Part shown: positions 1 to 8,648 of the stretch, one piece after another | Layout of the letters: the number at the start of each line of letters is the position of its first letter | How positions within the stretch are numbered: position 1 is the stretch's first letter | DNA from: Bacteroidota bacterium | GTDB taxonomy: Bacteria; Bacteroidota; Bacteroidia; Bacteroidales; JAGNHN01 | Assembly (NCBI GenBank): GCA_022710185.1 | Contig: JAKLHK010000001.1 | Coordinates: forward strand, 246,743-310,742 | Length of the DNA: 64,000 bases | Direction: 5' to 3' | Notes under the pieces: generated by a model | What the model was told of the DNA's origin: nothing | What the model saw: the letters and a program-made list of their open reading frames with translations, nothing else | Databases searched by the model: none | Program-made: the position numbers and the translations under genes

Positions 1-838
1 CCACTTCGAGAAAAGGGCCTGCACCGCCTGCGGATTGTGCGCCGCAGCCTGCAAGGCGGGCTGCATTGATGTGAAGCATAAGACCGTGGATCATGAGCGC
101 TGTGTGGTCTGCTTCAACTGCCTTCCTTCCTGTGCCGAAGGCGGGATACGCTACGGGAGGCCTCAGCCCGCAACCACTGACCTTACCCGCCGTGACCTCC
201 TTGTAAGGGCCGGGAGCACCGTCCTTCTTCCCGCCGTTTTAAAGGATCCCGGTGAAAAAGCCCGTGCAAAAGCTGTGCGCCTCGCCCCCATAGCCCCTCC
301 GGGGGCCTTATCGCACCCCCATCTGTGGGAGCGCTGCACGGCATGCCACCTCTGCATCAGTGCCTGCCCTACGGGGGTCCTTCAGCCCTCCCTCCTGGAA
401 TATGGGCTGGGCGGGCTCTTCCAGCCGGTGATGGACCCATTGACGGGATATTGTAACTATGAATGCACACGCTGTACGGAGGTGTGCCCAACCGGGGCAC
501 TCCAACCCCTCTCCGCCGACGAAAAGAAACAAGTGCAGATCGGAAGGACCCGTTTTATTGAGGAGCTGTGTGTGGTGACCAAGGACAATACGGCCTGCGG
601 GGCCTGCTCAGAGCACTGCCCGACCAAAGCGGTCAATATGATCCCCTGGAAAGGCACGCTGAACATTCCCAACGTTGACAACAGCATCTGCGTGGGCTGC
701 GGGGCCTGCGAGTACGCCTGCCCCACCACGCCCCGCTCTATCGTGGTCGACGGTAACCCGATCCACCGGGTGGCCGAACGTCCGAAGGAGATCGGGGAGA
801 AGGCGGAAGAAGTGGAGATGGAGGAGTTTCCCTTCTGA
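1..838 (+). CDS. 4Fe-4S polyferredoxin-type protein (C-terminal part, cut by window edge)
   Basis: The frame is open from base 2 to the TGA at 836-838, so the gene begins outside the window. The visible part is almost entirely iron-sulfur binding. The first residues read CTACGLCAAAC, followed by CVVCFNCLPSC, CTACHLCISACP, a C-x3-C-x2-C-x3-CP site, CGACSEHCP and CVGCGACEYACP, giving about six cluster-binding sites. Between the second and third sites is a twin-arginine-like stretch (TRRDLLVRAGSTVLLPAV). This resembles the soluble half of NapH/YccM-like electron-transfer proteins of Bacteroidota, whose N-terminal membrane helices would lie off the left edge. Likely role: shuttling electrons at the membrane; partner unknown. 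The TTG at 35 is not the start, because a cysteine motif lies upstream of it in frame. Confidence 0.8.
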   Translation, partial: HFEKRACTACGLCAAACKAGCIDVKHKTVDHERCVVCFNCLPSCAEGGIRYGRPQPATTDLTRRDLLVRAGSTVLLPAVLKDPGEKARAKAVRLAPIAPPGALSHPHLWERCTACHLCISACPTGVLQPSLLEYGLGGLFQPVMDPLTGYCNYECTRCTEVCPTGALQPLSADEKKQVQIGRTRFIEELCVVTKDNTACGACSEHCPTKAVNMIPWKGTLNIPNVDNSICVGCGACEYACPTTPRSIVVDGNPIHRVAERPKEIGEKAEEVEMEEFPF

Positions 839-852
839 AAGCCTGAATGGGG

Positions 853-2361
853 TCAGTCCCGCTTCAGGGTGACACGGAAAGTGGTACCCTTACCCGGAGT
901 GGATGACTTAACGAACACCTTCCCCCTGTGATAGTTGCGGATGATGCGTGAAGCCAGCGACAAGCCCAGGCCCCAACCACGCTTTTTGCTGGTATACCCT
1001 GGGTTGAAGATGGTTTTGAACATTTTTTTGGGGATGCCCTTGCCGGTATCGCTCACATCGACATGCACATATCGTCCATCTTCCACGATGGAGATCAGGA
1101 GGCTCCCCTCCCCTTCCATGGCATCCACAGCGTTGCGGCAGAGGTTTTCGATCACCCATTCGAAGAGTTGACGGTTGATGGGTAACACGATCTGTTCTTC
1201 TGCCGAAGGCTGTACCTGCATGTTCACTTTGCGCGATATCCTCGGCCGCAGATAGCGCACCGCCTCATGGATCACGCCCACGATGTTCTCGGGCTCCAGG
1301 CGGGGCGGGGAGCCTATCTTACTGAATCGCTGAGTGATGGTATCCAGACGGTGAAGGTCTTTGGATATCTCTGTCAGCACGCTGTCGTCAACCTGCTGAG
1401 CCCTGAGTAGTTCGAGCCACCCCATGAGGGAGGAAAGGGGCGTACCCAGTTGATGCGCCGTCTCCTTGGCAAGGCCTGCCCACACCTGGTTCTGCTCCGA
1501 CCTCCTGGCCGTACTGAACAACAGATAGGCGATGAACAGGAAGACACCGATGACCCCCAGCTGGACCAGGGGGAAAAAGCGTAGCTGGGTGAGCAGGTAA
1601 GATTCACGGTAAAAGATAAACCGTTTCCCCTGGCTGCCCAGGTCGATCTCTATGGTGGTATTGGCCGAAGCCATTTCGTGCACGGCCTGCAGTATGGCCG
1701 CGGTATCCGAGGAAAGCAGGGAATCCAGGTTGCCTGTGGCCACCACCTGCCGCATGCTTTCATCGGTCACTATCACCGGAACGGAGGCCGAGTTCACCAC
1801 TACGTCCGTGATAAAGCTCTGGATGAGCTCCTCCAGGATCTGCTTGATCTCAGTAAAGGGCTTGGAGTCGGAATAGTAGAAATAATTGATGTTGCCTGCG
1901 TAGTAATCGAAAGCGATGGGCTTATACGTTGAAAACTGTTCCCTGAGTTCCGGGCTGAGCACCCTGACTTCGGAAGGATCGAAATCCACGTTTTTAGCGG
2001 AACTGATGTTTCCTTCGGCATCGGTGAGGATGACCGGAATGGTGGTGTTCCCGGAGATGATCTCAGAATAAAAGGTAATGTCCTCGGTGTTGTCGGCATT
2101 GATGAGCCGCTGGGTCGCCCTGGCCAGCAGTTCGACCCGCTTGCGTTCCTCCTGCTGCAGCGCGGCGAAGAGGCGTTCCTGGACCTGCACCAGATGGGCC
2201 TTTTGCTGCACGGCATCGGCCCAGATGGTGATGTTTTTACGCTCCTCCCGGGCCACTTTGGCCACCAGGGTGTTGGTATACCAGAGCGAGGCGCTCACGA
2301 TCACCACGGCGGCCATGAAGAGGAAGAGTTTCCAGCGCTTTTTCCGAAGATAGATGTTCAA
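853..2361 (-). CDS. Membrane sensor histidine kinase
   Basis: 502 residues. TM helix at about 11-31, an extracytoplasmic sensor region to about 260, second TM helix at about 263-285, then a HisKA segment with the H-box AHQLGTPLSSL (phospho-accepting His near 304). The HATPase_c domain follows, with N-box ENLCRNAVDAM (about 407-417), G1 DTGKGIP (about 440) and G2 GWGLGLSLA (about 464). The H-box has Q-L-G-T instead of the common E-I/L-R-T-P, a variant seen in Bacteroidota kinases. No response regulator is adjacent, so the partner is elsewhere (the lone receiver at 31724 is one conceivable candidate, by inference only). It lies 57 bases downstream of PPK2 on the same strand and converges with the ferredoxin gene. 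The signal sensed is unknown. Confidence 0.9.
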   Translation of the reverse strand: MNIYLRKKRWKLFLFMAAVVIVSASLWYTNTLVAKVAREERKNITIWADAVQQKAHLVQVQERLFAALQQEERKRVELLARATQRLINADNTEDITFYSEIISGNTTIPVILTDAEGNISSAKNVDFDPSEVRVLSPELREQFSTYKPIAFDYYAGNINYFYYSDSKPFTEIKQILEELIQSFITDVVVNSASVPVIVTDESMRQVVATGNLDSLLSSDTAAILQAVHEMASANTTIEIDLGSQGKRFIFYRESYLLTQLRFFPLVQLGVIGVFLFIAYLLFSTARRSEQNQVWAGLAKETAHQLGTPLSSLMGWLELLRAQQVDDSVLTEISKDLHRLDTITQRFSKIGSPPRLEPENIVGVIHEAVRYLRPRISRKVNMQVQPSAEEQIVLPINRQLFEWVIENLCRNAVDAMEGEGSLLISIVEDGRYVHVDVSDTGKGIPKKMFKTIFNPGYTSKKRGWGLGLSLASRIIRNYHRGKVFVKSSTPGKGTTFRVTLKRD

Positions 2362-2418
2362 GGTATGGACGTTAACGTATGAGGGGGATAACGCAGTTCT
2401 GTCTTCGCTGTTTTACGT

Positions 2419-3291
2419 TCAGGTTTCCTTCCTGAGCTGATTTTCCGCTTCTTTCAGGGCAAGCCGCTGGGCCTCATCGGCGGTGGGAAATTCCAGCTTC
2501 AGGGCGTTGAACCTATCCACCAGGATATCCGCCACCAGGGCCCGCATATACCATTTCTTGTCGGCCGGGATCACATACCACGGAGCCCAAGGGGTGCTGG
2601 TATGGCGCAGCATATCATCATATGCGGCCATGTAGCGGTCCCAATGCTGCCTTTCCTTCACATCCCCTGCACTGAACTTCCAGTGACGCGACGGGTCTTC
2701 GATACGTTCCAGGAAGCGCTGCTTTTGTTCCTCTCTGGAGACATGAAGAAAGAACTTGATGATGCTCATGCCGTTCTCGCTGAGGTATCGCTCAAAATCG
2801 TTGATCTGACGGAAGCGGGAGTTCCAGAATCCCTGGTCTCCGGGGTCCGGGGGGTTGGGCAGTTTCTGCCCGGCCAGTATGCCAGGATGCACGCGCACCA
2901 CCAGCACCTCCTCATAATAGGAACGGTTGAAGATGCCGATACGCCCCCGTTCAGGCAGGGCCTTCATGCACCGCCAGAGATAGGTATGGTCCAGCTCTTC
3001 CGCCGATGGGGCCTTGAAGCTCGTGACCTGGCAACCCTGGGGGTTGATGCCCGACATCACATGACGGATGGTACCGTCCTTACCGGCGGCATCCATGGCC
3101 TGGAAAATGATTAATACACTGTGACGGTCAGAGGCATACAGCTTTTCCTGCATCTCCGAGAGCCGGCTTATGCCTTCCGACAGCAAGCGCTGGCCATCGT
3201 CCTTGTCCTGGGGGATGTCCCTGGCCCGGGTCACAAAGTCACTCAGCCGGGCTTGTCCGCCGGAAGGGAATAGGTATGGGGTATGGTCCAT
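2419..3291 (-). CDS. Polyphosphate kinase 2 family (polyphosphate:nucleotide phosphotransferase)
   Basis: 290 residues, the usual size for a single-domain PPK2. Walker A-like MDAAGKDG is at 66-73, and the lid/Walker B-like segment NRSYYEEV at 122-129 has the basic and acidic residues expected downstream. The family transfers phosphate between polyphosphate and nucleoside mono- or diphosphates in the cytoplasm. The sequence most resembles the PPK2-related subgroup (FQAMDAAGKDGTIRHV), but substrate preference cannot be assigned by eye. It sits 63 bases downstream of signal peptidase and 57 upstream of the kinase on the same strand, so the three may be co-transcribed. Confidence 0.9.
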   Translation of the reverse strand: MDHTPYLFPSGGQARLSDFVTRARDIPQDKDDGQRLLSEGISRLSEMQEKLYASDRHSVLIIFQAMDAAGKDGTIRHVMSGINPQGCQVTSFKAPSAEELDHTYLWRCMKALPERGRIGIFNRSYYEEVLVVRVHPGILAGQKLPNPPDPGDQGFWNSRFRQINDFERYLSENGMSIIKFFLHVSREEQKQRFLERIEDPSRHWKFSAGDVKERQHWDRYMAAYDDMLRHTSTPWAPWYVIPADKKWYMRALVADILVDRFNALKLEFPTADEAQRLALKEAENQLRKET

Positions 3292-3354
3292 GATCAGGGG
3301 GCTTCGTACAAATATCGGAATAAGCCCCTGAAATCCTATGGTTTCCGCACCCTC

Positions 3355-4866
3355 TTAACGGATCAGCCGGAACATCTTGTTCCAGCGCCAGCGCTTGAGC
3401 AGGGGCTGGTTCTTGTCGGAAGAGATCCAGACGAACTCGGCCTTGCCAACGATATGGTCTTCGGGAAGGAAGCCCCAGTAGCGGGAGTCAACCGAATTAT
3501 GGCGGTTGTCGCCCATAACCCAGTAGTAGTCCATGCCGAAGGTATACTCCCTGGCTTCTGCTCCGTCGATGAGGATACGGCCCTGCTCTACCTGCAGCTG
3601 ATGTCCTTCATAGGTGGTGATGAGGCGGTGATATAGCGGAAGGTTGGCCATGCTCAGGGCGATGGTAGCCCCTTTTCTCGGGATCACCAGGGGGCCGAAG
3701 TTGTCCAGGTTCCAGTGCAGGGCGGTATCATAAGGGAAGATCTCGGGACTGGTCTCCCCGGCTGGCTGCACCACACGCTCCAGGCCGATGACATTGGTAT
3801 ACCCGTTGATCTTCTCCGCCGCGGCATCCGTGAGGTTCATCAGGTACTGGCTGGCACCTACCTGGTACACCTCATCGGTGATGTCGAGGCTTTCCAGTGC
3901 CCGCTTGCTGAAGGCCTGGCCATTGGTGCTTACCACGAATTGGTGCTGCAGGATTCCGGTGATCTCCAATGGTTTGCCGTTGATATGCACTACCTGGTCG
4001 ATGATCCGGAGAGTATCACCGGGGATGGCGATGCATCGCTTGATGAAATTCTCGCGCTTGTCCACCGGGCGGTATACAATGTCCCCGAAATAGTCCTTGC
4101 TGCTGCGCACCTGGGCTCGCCCATACTGCCTGATCAGGCTGTAATAACTGCGGTTGCTCTGGTAGAGGGTTGAAACGGTATCGCCCTCGGGGTAGTTGAA
4201 CACCACGACATCATTATTCCTTACCGAACGCAGTTTGGGAAAGCGGTAATACTCCCAGTGGGGCCATTCCACATAAGACCTTGAGGTGGTGCTCAGGGGC
4301 AGCGTATGGTGTACCAGGGGAAAGGAGAGGGGGGTATTGGGCAGGCGCGCCCCGTAAACGAACTTGTTCACCCACAGATGATCGCCTACCAGCAGGCTCT
4401 TCTCCATGGATGAAGTGGGGATTTTGTAATGCTGAAAATAGAACAGGTTGATGAGCGTAACCGCTACCACTGCGAAGATGATGGCCTCGAACCATTCCCT
4501 GGCCATGCCTTTTTTGATCTTGGGCCGCTCATGGGGTGGAAGGAATTTTGCTTTGCCTGACCAGGCCTCCCAGGGGAGGTAAATGAACGGGAGTACCGCC
4601 GCGAAGGCATGCTGCCCAAGGCTGGTACGCCCGAAGGAACGGGCCGTTTCAACGGCCAGGAGGATCATCATGAACAGGTTGATGAAGGGGAGCAGGAAGA
4701 GGATGATCCACCAGCGCGGCTTGCCCATGATGCTTATCCAGACCCAGAGGTTGTATATGGGTACCAGGGCTTTCCACTCTTTCTCCCCGGCCTTTCCGAA
4801 CAGGGGGTACAGGCTGGCCCAGATGAGGAGCAGGCTCAGGATGAAAATGATCAATGAAATGCTCAT
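3355..4866 (-). CDS. lepB: Signal peptidase I, long Bacteroidota form
   Basis: 503 residues. The N-terminal 110 residues form several hydrophobic helices. Next comes a TM at about 127-145 and the S26 catalytic boxes: IPTSSMEKSLLVGDHLWVNKF with nucleophile Ser153, and FIKRCIAIPGDTL with general base Lys276. The C-terminal box is MGDNRHNSVDSRYWG, near residue 470. About 110 residues are inserted between the catalytic boxes and the C-terminal GDN box, which makes the protein much longer than enterobacterial LepB (about 320) and matches Bacteroidota homologues. It removes signal peptides at the periplasmic face of the inner membrane and would process the secreted proteins in this window. Confidence 0.95.
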   Translation of the reverse strand: MSISLIIFILSLLLIWASLYPLFGKAGEKEWKALVPIYNLWVWISIMGKPRWWIILFLLPFINLFMMILLAVETARSFGRTSLGQHAFAAVLPFIYLPWEAWSGKAKFLPPHERPKIKKGMAREWFEAIIFAVVAVTLINLFYFQHYKIPTSSMEKSLLVGDHLWVNKFVYGARLPNTPLSFPLVHHTLPLSTTSRSYVEWPHWEYYRFPKLRSVRNNDVVVFNYPEGDTVSTLYQSNRSYYSLIRQYGRAQVRSSKDYFGDIVYRPVDKRENFIKRCIAIPGDTLRIIDQVVHINGKPLEITGILQHQFVVSTNGQAFSKRALESLDITDEVYQVGASQYLMNLTDAAAEKINGYTNVIGLERVVQPAGETSPEIFPYDTALHWNLDNFGPLVIPRKGATIALSMANLPLYHRLITTYEGHQLQVEQGRILIDGAEAREYTFGMDYYWVMGDNRHNSVDSRYWGFLPEDHIVGKAEFVWISSDKNQPLLKRWRWNKMFRLIR

Positions 4867-4921
4867 GTGGTTGAGGGAATTTTATGGTTTACAATATTCA
4901 TGATTTTCGACATACGTGCCT

Positions 4922-5521
4922 TCAGTCGTTCAGTTGCTTATGCCAGCGGTCAACCTGGGCCTCCACCCCGGCAATATTCTTTTGGTAATAGCTGAACAAA
5001 ATGCGGATGGTCAATACATTGACCAGCAGCAGGGCGCCTGCTGCGCTCATCAAGAATGTGGTATCGGGGATAAAGGTTATCAGCCTGCTTCCGCGGGAAA
5101 GGAGCAGGAAGGCCGTGATGGCGGCTGAAAGGAACATGAGGTTGGCCAGCAGCAGGCCGCCGAGAAGGTAGGTCCTGCGCAGGAATTTCAGGCCTTTGCG
5201 CAACTGTCCGACATGCGTCATTACCTCTGCCGTGGGATCGGCCAGGGAAAGGACGGTACGCTGCATACGATAGTAAAAGGCCAGGCTCAGCAAACTGAGC
5301 AGGAACAAGGTCATCAGGCCCCCGAGGAATGGGGTGGAGTGCCCGATAGCCAGCGCGGCCCCCAATAGAATGCTCAGGATGATATTGAGGCGGACCTCTG
5401 TCCGGAGGACGCGCAAAAAGCCACTCCCCCAGGCTACCTCATCCCGCCCGGGCAAACCGGGAAGGTCCCCTTCCATATCCTGCAGTTTCCACTGCTTCCT
5501 TAGGGCATCAAGTTCTTCCAT
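4922..5521 (-). CDS. Membrane protein paired with ECF sigma factor (putative anti-sigma)
   Basis: 199 residues with about four TM helices: two around residues 45-90 and two around 115-175. The N-terminal 30 residues and the C-terminus are soluble. Its start (5521) overlaps the end of the sigma factor gene by 14 bases, so the two are translationally coupled. That arrangement suggests an anti-sigma or sigma-linked sensor, but no zinc-finger or other known anti-sigma motif is visible. I do not recognise the family. Confidence 0.75.
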   Translation of the reverse strand: MEELDALRKQWKLQDMEGDLPGLPGRDEVAWGSGFLRVLRTEVRLNIILSILLGAALAIGHSTPFLGGLMTLFLLSLLSLAFYYRMQRTVLSLADPTAEVMTHVGQLRKGLKFLRRTYLLGGLLLANLMFLSAAITAFLLLSRGSRLITFIPDTTFLMSAAGALLLVNVLTIRILFSYYQKNIAGVEAQVDRWHKQLND

Positions 5522-5987
5522 CCTCCAGGAGTATTTTCAATCGTTGCCTCATGCGGTTCATACGCACCCCAATGTTGTTCACTGTCCAGCCCGTCACTGC
5601 GGCCATCTCTTCATAGCTCAGTTCATCCAGGTAGAGCATGGCCAGCATCCGGTCGGCCTCGGACAGCCGCCGGAGCGTGGCGTACAGGGCCTCATGCTCC
5701 TCCTTCAACCGCACCCCGTCATCCGTAGCTCCTTCCGGCAGCGCTTCCGCGGAACGCTTCATCCTCGCATCCTTGCGCACAAAGCTAACCGCGGTGTTCA
5801 TGGCTACCCGGTATATCCAGGCAGCCCTTGGGGCTTCCTCGCGAAAACCACTCCAGGAACGCCACAGCTGCAGCATGACTTCTTGCTCCAGGTCTTCCCT
5901 GTCCTCACGGCTGAAGGCATACAAGCGGCATACCTTGCGGATGACCGGTGCAAATTCCCTGACGCGCTGGAGGAAGTCCTCTGACAA
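5508..5987 (-). CDS. RNA polymerase ECF sigma factor
   Basis: 159 residues. Region 2 occupies about residues 10-75 (LYAFSREDREDLEQEVMLQLWRS, then AAWIYRVAMNTAVSFVRK). Region 4 occupies about 95-150 (LDELSYEEMAAVTGWTVNNIGVRMNRMRQRLK, a clear helix-turn-helix). Length is normal for group 4 sigma factors. The start is a TTG at 5987 preceded by a purine-rich AAAAGAAAAAG stretch. It lies 48 bases downstream of the AsmA gene on the same strand and overlaps its membrane partner. Confidence 0.9.
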   Translation of the reverse strand: MSEDFLQRVREFAPVIRKVCRLYAFSREDREDLEQEVMLQLWRSWSGFREEAPRAAWIYRVAMNTAVSFVRKDARMKRSAEALPEGATDDGVRLKEEHEALYATLRRLSEADRMLAMLYLDELSYEEMAAVTGWTVNNIGVRMNRMRQRLKILLEDGRT

Positions 5988-6035
5988 GGCTTTTTCTTTT
6001 AATTGTCGGAAATCTCCGGGATTTCTTACACCGCG

Positions 6036-8642
6036 CTACTCCTCCTCAGGGTCCCCGGCCGAATCCCATTCCAGGATGAACTCCCCGTTCTCCTGGCGCT
6101 TCAGCCGTTCCCTGGACTCCTTTTTCTGCGCCCTCTTCAGCGAATCCCGGCCAAGCCAGTGAAACTCCTCTTTCAGGGTCTTTCCCAGCTCCCTGCCTTC
6201 CGTTTTCAGGTCTTCTCCGATCTTACGCGCCACTTCCCGGCGGTCGTAGCTGAAACTGGGGCTGTCCATGGTACCGCTGATACGGATGAACAGGGTGGTG
6301 CGTCCCAGGCCGTCGTCTTCCACCCACCCGAATTCCTCGTTCTCCTTCTTGGCCTCCCTGGCCTTACGCCCCAGCAGTTCCGACAGCAGGACCTGAATGG
6401 AATAGTCCAGGCGCTGATCGAAGCCGTGCACCCCCGAAACCACCAGGTCCATGGCGTCGCTGGTTACAGCCATCTGGGGGATGTAGACCTTCTGGTCGCG
6501 TATCGTGATGCGGTTCTTCAACGGGCCGATGTTTACCCGTTCGAGGTTACCGGCCCGGATGAAGCGTGAAAGCTCCTTCAGGGGGGGATAGTTCGCAACG
6601 ACACCCTGCTCAAAGCTCAGATCGGCGATGGCCAGCAGACTGGCAGGGGAGGGGAGGAGGTCGTTACCCAGGGCCATGGAAAGATCGATGGCGGCGTTCA
6701 GCAGGCCGGAGATGTTTTTGTGCGTGAGGTCCTGCTGCCCGAAATCGTCCATTTGCCGGAACATTTCGCTGACGTTTATCCGCTCCATCCGCGCCATGCA
6801 GCGCAGCTGGTAACCCTGGCCCGAAGGCTCCAGTACCCCCTGCAATCCCAGGCTCCCTTCCATGGTGTTCATCCTCAGGTTGCGGGCATAGAGTCTCCCG
6901 GCGTTCATGCTCAGGTTTCCCCTGATATCCTTGGCATTGAATGTTTTATATTCTATCTTCCCGATGTGTAGGTTGATATCCAGCGAAAATTCCTCCGGGA
7001 ACAGGCTGCCGTCGCCTTCATCCGGGTCTTCTCCGGCACTCTCTATCCATTCAGCGAGCGGGAGGCTTTCCGCCTCCATGTCCATCACCATATCCATGCC
7101 CTGGGAAGCATCCTCGATGAAGGCCAGGAGGCCGTTAAGCGTAAGGGAACCGCTGATCCGGCCCTGGGGGCTTGTCCCTTCCACGTCCATGATGCGCAGG
7201 TTGCCCTGGCTGAGCAACAGGCTGCCGGTAGCCCCGCTGAGCCTTATCCCGGTGATGGCATCGGTATAGGAAGCCTCGCTGAATGCCCCGCTGCCTTTCA
7301 GGTCCAGGGCGCGCGACCAGTGCAGGCTGTCCCATAGCGCATGATCATAAGCGAAACCCAGCCTCAGGGCAAGCTGGCCATCCAGCTCCAGGCCAGCGTC
7401 GCGAACCCAGCATTCGGGAAGGCCGAGGTAGCGGATTTCCCCCACGACCTCTCCGCGGACCAGTGGCTGCCCGAAACGCCCCACGGTCAGGTGCCCCCGA
7501 AGCGGCATATCGTTAAGTGTGGCCTGAAATGTCTTAACTTCCAATTGCTGTTTCGAATAATCGCTGGATTCCCCGCTGTCGTAGCCGCCCTCTGCACTGA
7601 GGTCGCTGAGCCAGCCATCACGTCCTTCACACAGGCGCAACCGTCCTGAAGCCAGGGTCCAGTTCCCCGTGATGCGGGGTAAACGGCCGTCCCCGGCCTG
7701 CCCATCCACCTTGAGATCAAAAGAAAAGACTCCTTCAGGATCGTATTTTGCCATCTCTTCCTGCATCTCCTCCGGCAAATAAGGTACCAGGGACTCCCAT
7801 TCCACCCTTTCCGCAGCGGCCGCCAGGGAAAGGGTGTTCCAGCGTTCCCCGGGAATGACCCGGCCTTCACTGAGCAGCTCCATACCTTCCAGGTTCACCC
7901 GGCCCTCCTTCCAGATAAAATTTCCTGAAGCCAGATCCAGGCTGATACTGGCCCCGAACTCCAGGGGAAGGTCACGAAGAAAGGCCTTATTCTCCGTTCC
8001 CAGGCTCAGCAGATCGATCCGTCCCCGGGCATCTGCATGGAAGGCTTCCTCGTCCAGCTGGCCGCTGGCGCGAAGGCGATGGACGAATATGCGGTAGAGG
8101 CTGGAGTCGCGATGGTCCTGATAGCTCAAGGCAATGTTCCTGAGCTCCACACGATCCAGGGTAAGCGCCATGCCGGAGGTATCGGACTCCTCCCGGCTGC
8201 GGAAGACGTGGTAGTTGTCTTCCCCATTGGGAAACACGATCAGGTTCAGCTTTCCATCCTCGGCAACGATCCGCCGGAGACGGATATCCCCTCTGATAAC
8301 ATCCAGTGGATTGAAAATAAGATAGATATGCTTTGCTTCCAGGGCCTTTCCCCCCACGTTCTCCGGGTTAAGGCCTGAGGTACGTACCCCCCTCAGGTCG
8401 AGGGCGATGCGAGGGAAATGGGGCCAGAGGGTCACGCGGGCAGCGTCAACCTCAACGGGGGCCAGCAGGTAGGCATTGACTTCGGCGAGGGCCATTTCCT
8501 TGAGGCGGTCGCCATAAAAGAAGACGATGATGAATAGGGCAATAACAAGGGCCAGCAGCAGGGCGAGGGTGCCGGAACCCAGGAAGAGCATGGCTTTCTT
8601 CCAGGCCGGTCGGGGCGTAGTCCTTTCCTTCCTACTGCTCAT
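6036..8642 (-). CDS. AsmA-family protein
   Basis: About 868 residues from the ATG at 8642; a TTG two codons upstream at 8648 abuts the rluB stop and is less likely. One N-terminal TM (about 17-45) follows a basic cytoplasmic tail. The remainder is a long beta-rich repeat architecture with the AsmA N-terminal pattern (ALAEVNAYLLAPVEVDAARVTLWPHFPRIALDLRGVR) and an AsmA C-terminal-like region near 640-790. The extreme C-terminus is charged (KKEN, KRAQKKESRERLKRQ). Known AsmA-like proteins bridge or line the periplasm and act in outer-membrane lipid or protein homeostasis. It lies directly between rluB and the sigma factor, probably in one transcript. Confidence 0.88.
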   Translation of the reverse strand: MSSRKERTTPRPAWKKAMLFLGSGTLALLLALVIALFIIVFFYGDRLKEMALAEVNAYLLAPVEVDAARVTLWPHFPRIALDLRGVRTSGLNPENVGGKALEAKHIYLIFNPLDVIRGDIRLRRIVAEDGKLNLIVFPNGEDNYHVFRSREESDTSGMALTLDRVELRNIALSYQDHRDSSLYRIFVHRLRASGQLDEEAFHADARGRIDLLSLGTENKAFLRDLPLEFGASISLDLASGNFIWKEGRVNLEGMELLSEGRVIPGERWNTLSLAAAAERVEWESLVPYLPEEMQEEMAKYDPEGVFSFDLKVDGQAGDGRLPRITGNWTLASGRLRLCEGRDGWLSDLSAEGGYDSGESSDYSKQQLEVKTFQATLNDMPLRGHLTVGRFGQPLVRGEVVGEIRYLGLPECWVRDAGLELDGQLALRLGFAYDHALWDSLHWSRALDLKGSGAFSEASYTDAITGIRLSGATGSLLLSQGNLRIMDVEGTSPQGRISGSLTLNGLLAFIEDASQGMDMVMDMEAESLPLAEWIESAGEDPDEGDGSLFPEEFSLDINLHIGKIEYKTFNAKDIRGNLSMNAGRLYARNLRMNTMEGSLGLQGVLEPSGQGYQLRCMARMERINVSEMFRQMDDFGQQDLTHKNISGLLNAAIDLSMALGNDLLPSPASLLAIADLSFEQGVVANYPPLKELSRFIRAGNLERVNIGPLKNRITIRDQKVYIPQMAVTSDAMDLVVSGVHGFDQRLDYSIQVLLSELLGRKAREAKKENEEFGWVEDDGLGRTTLFIRISGTMDSPSFSYDRREVARKIGEDLKTEGRELGKTLKEEFHWLGRDSLKRAQKKESRERLKRQENGEFILEWDSAGDPEEE

Positions 8643-8648
8643 ATTCAA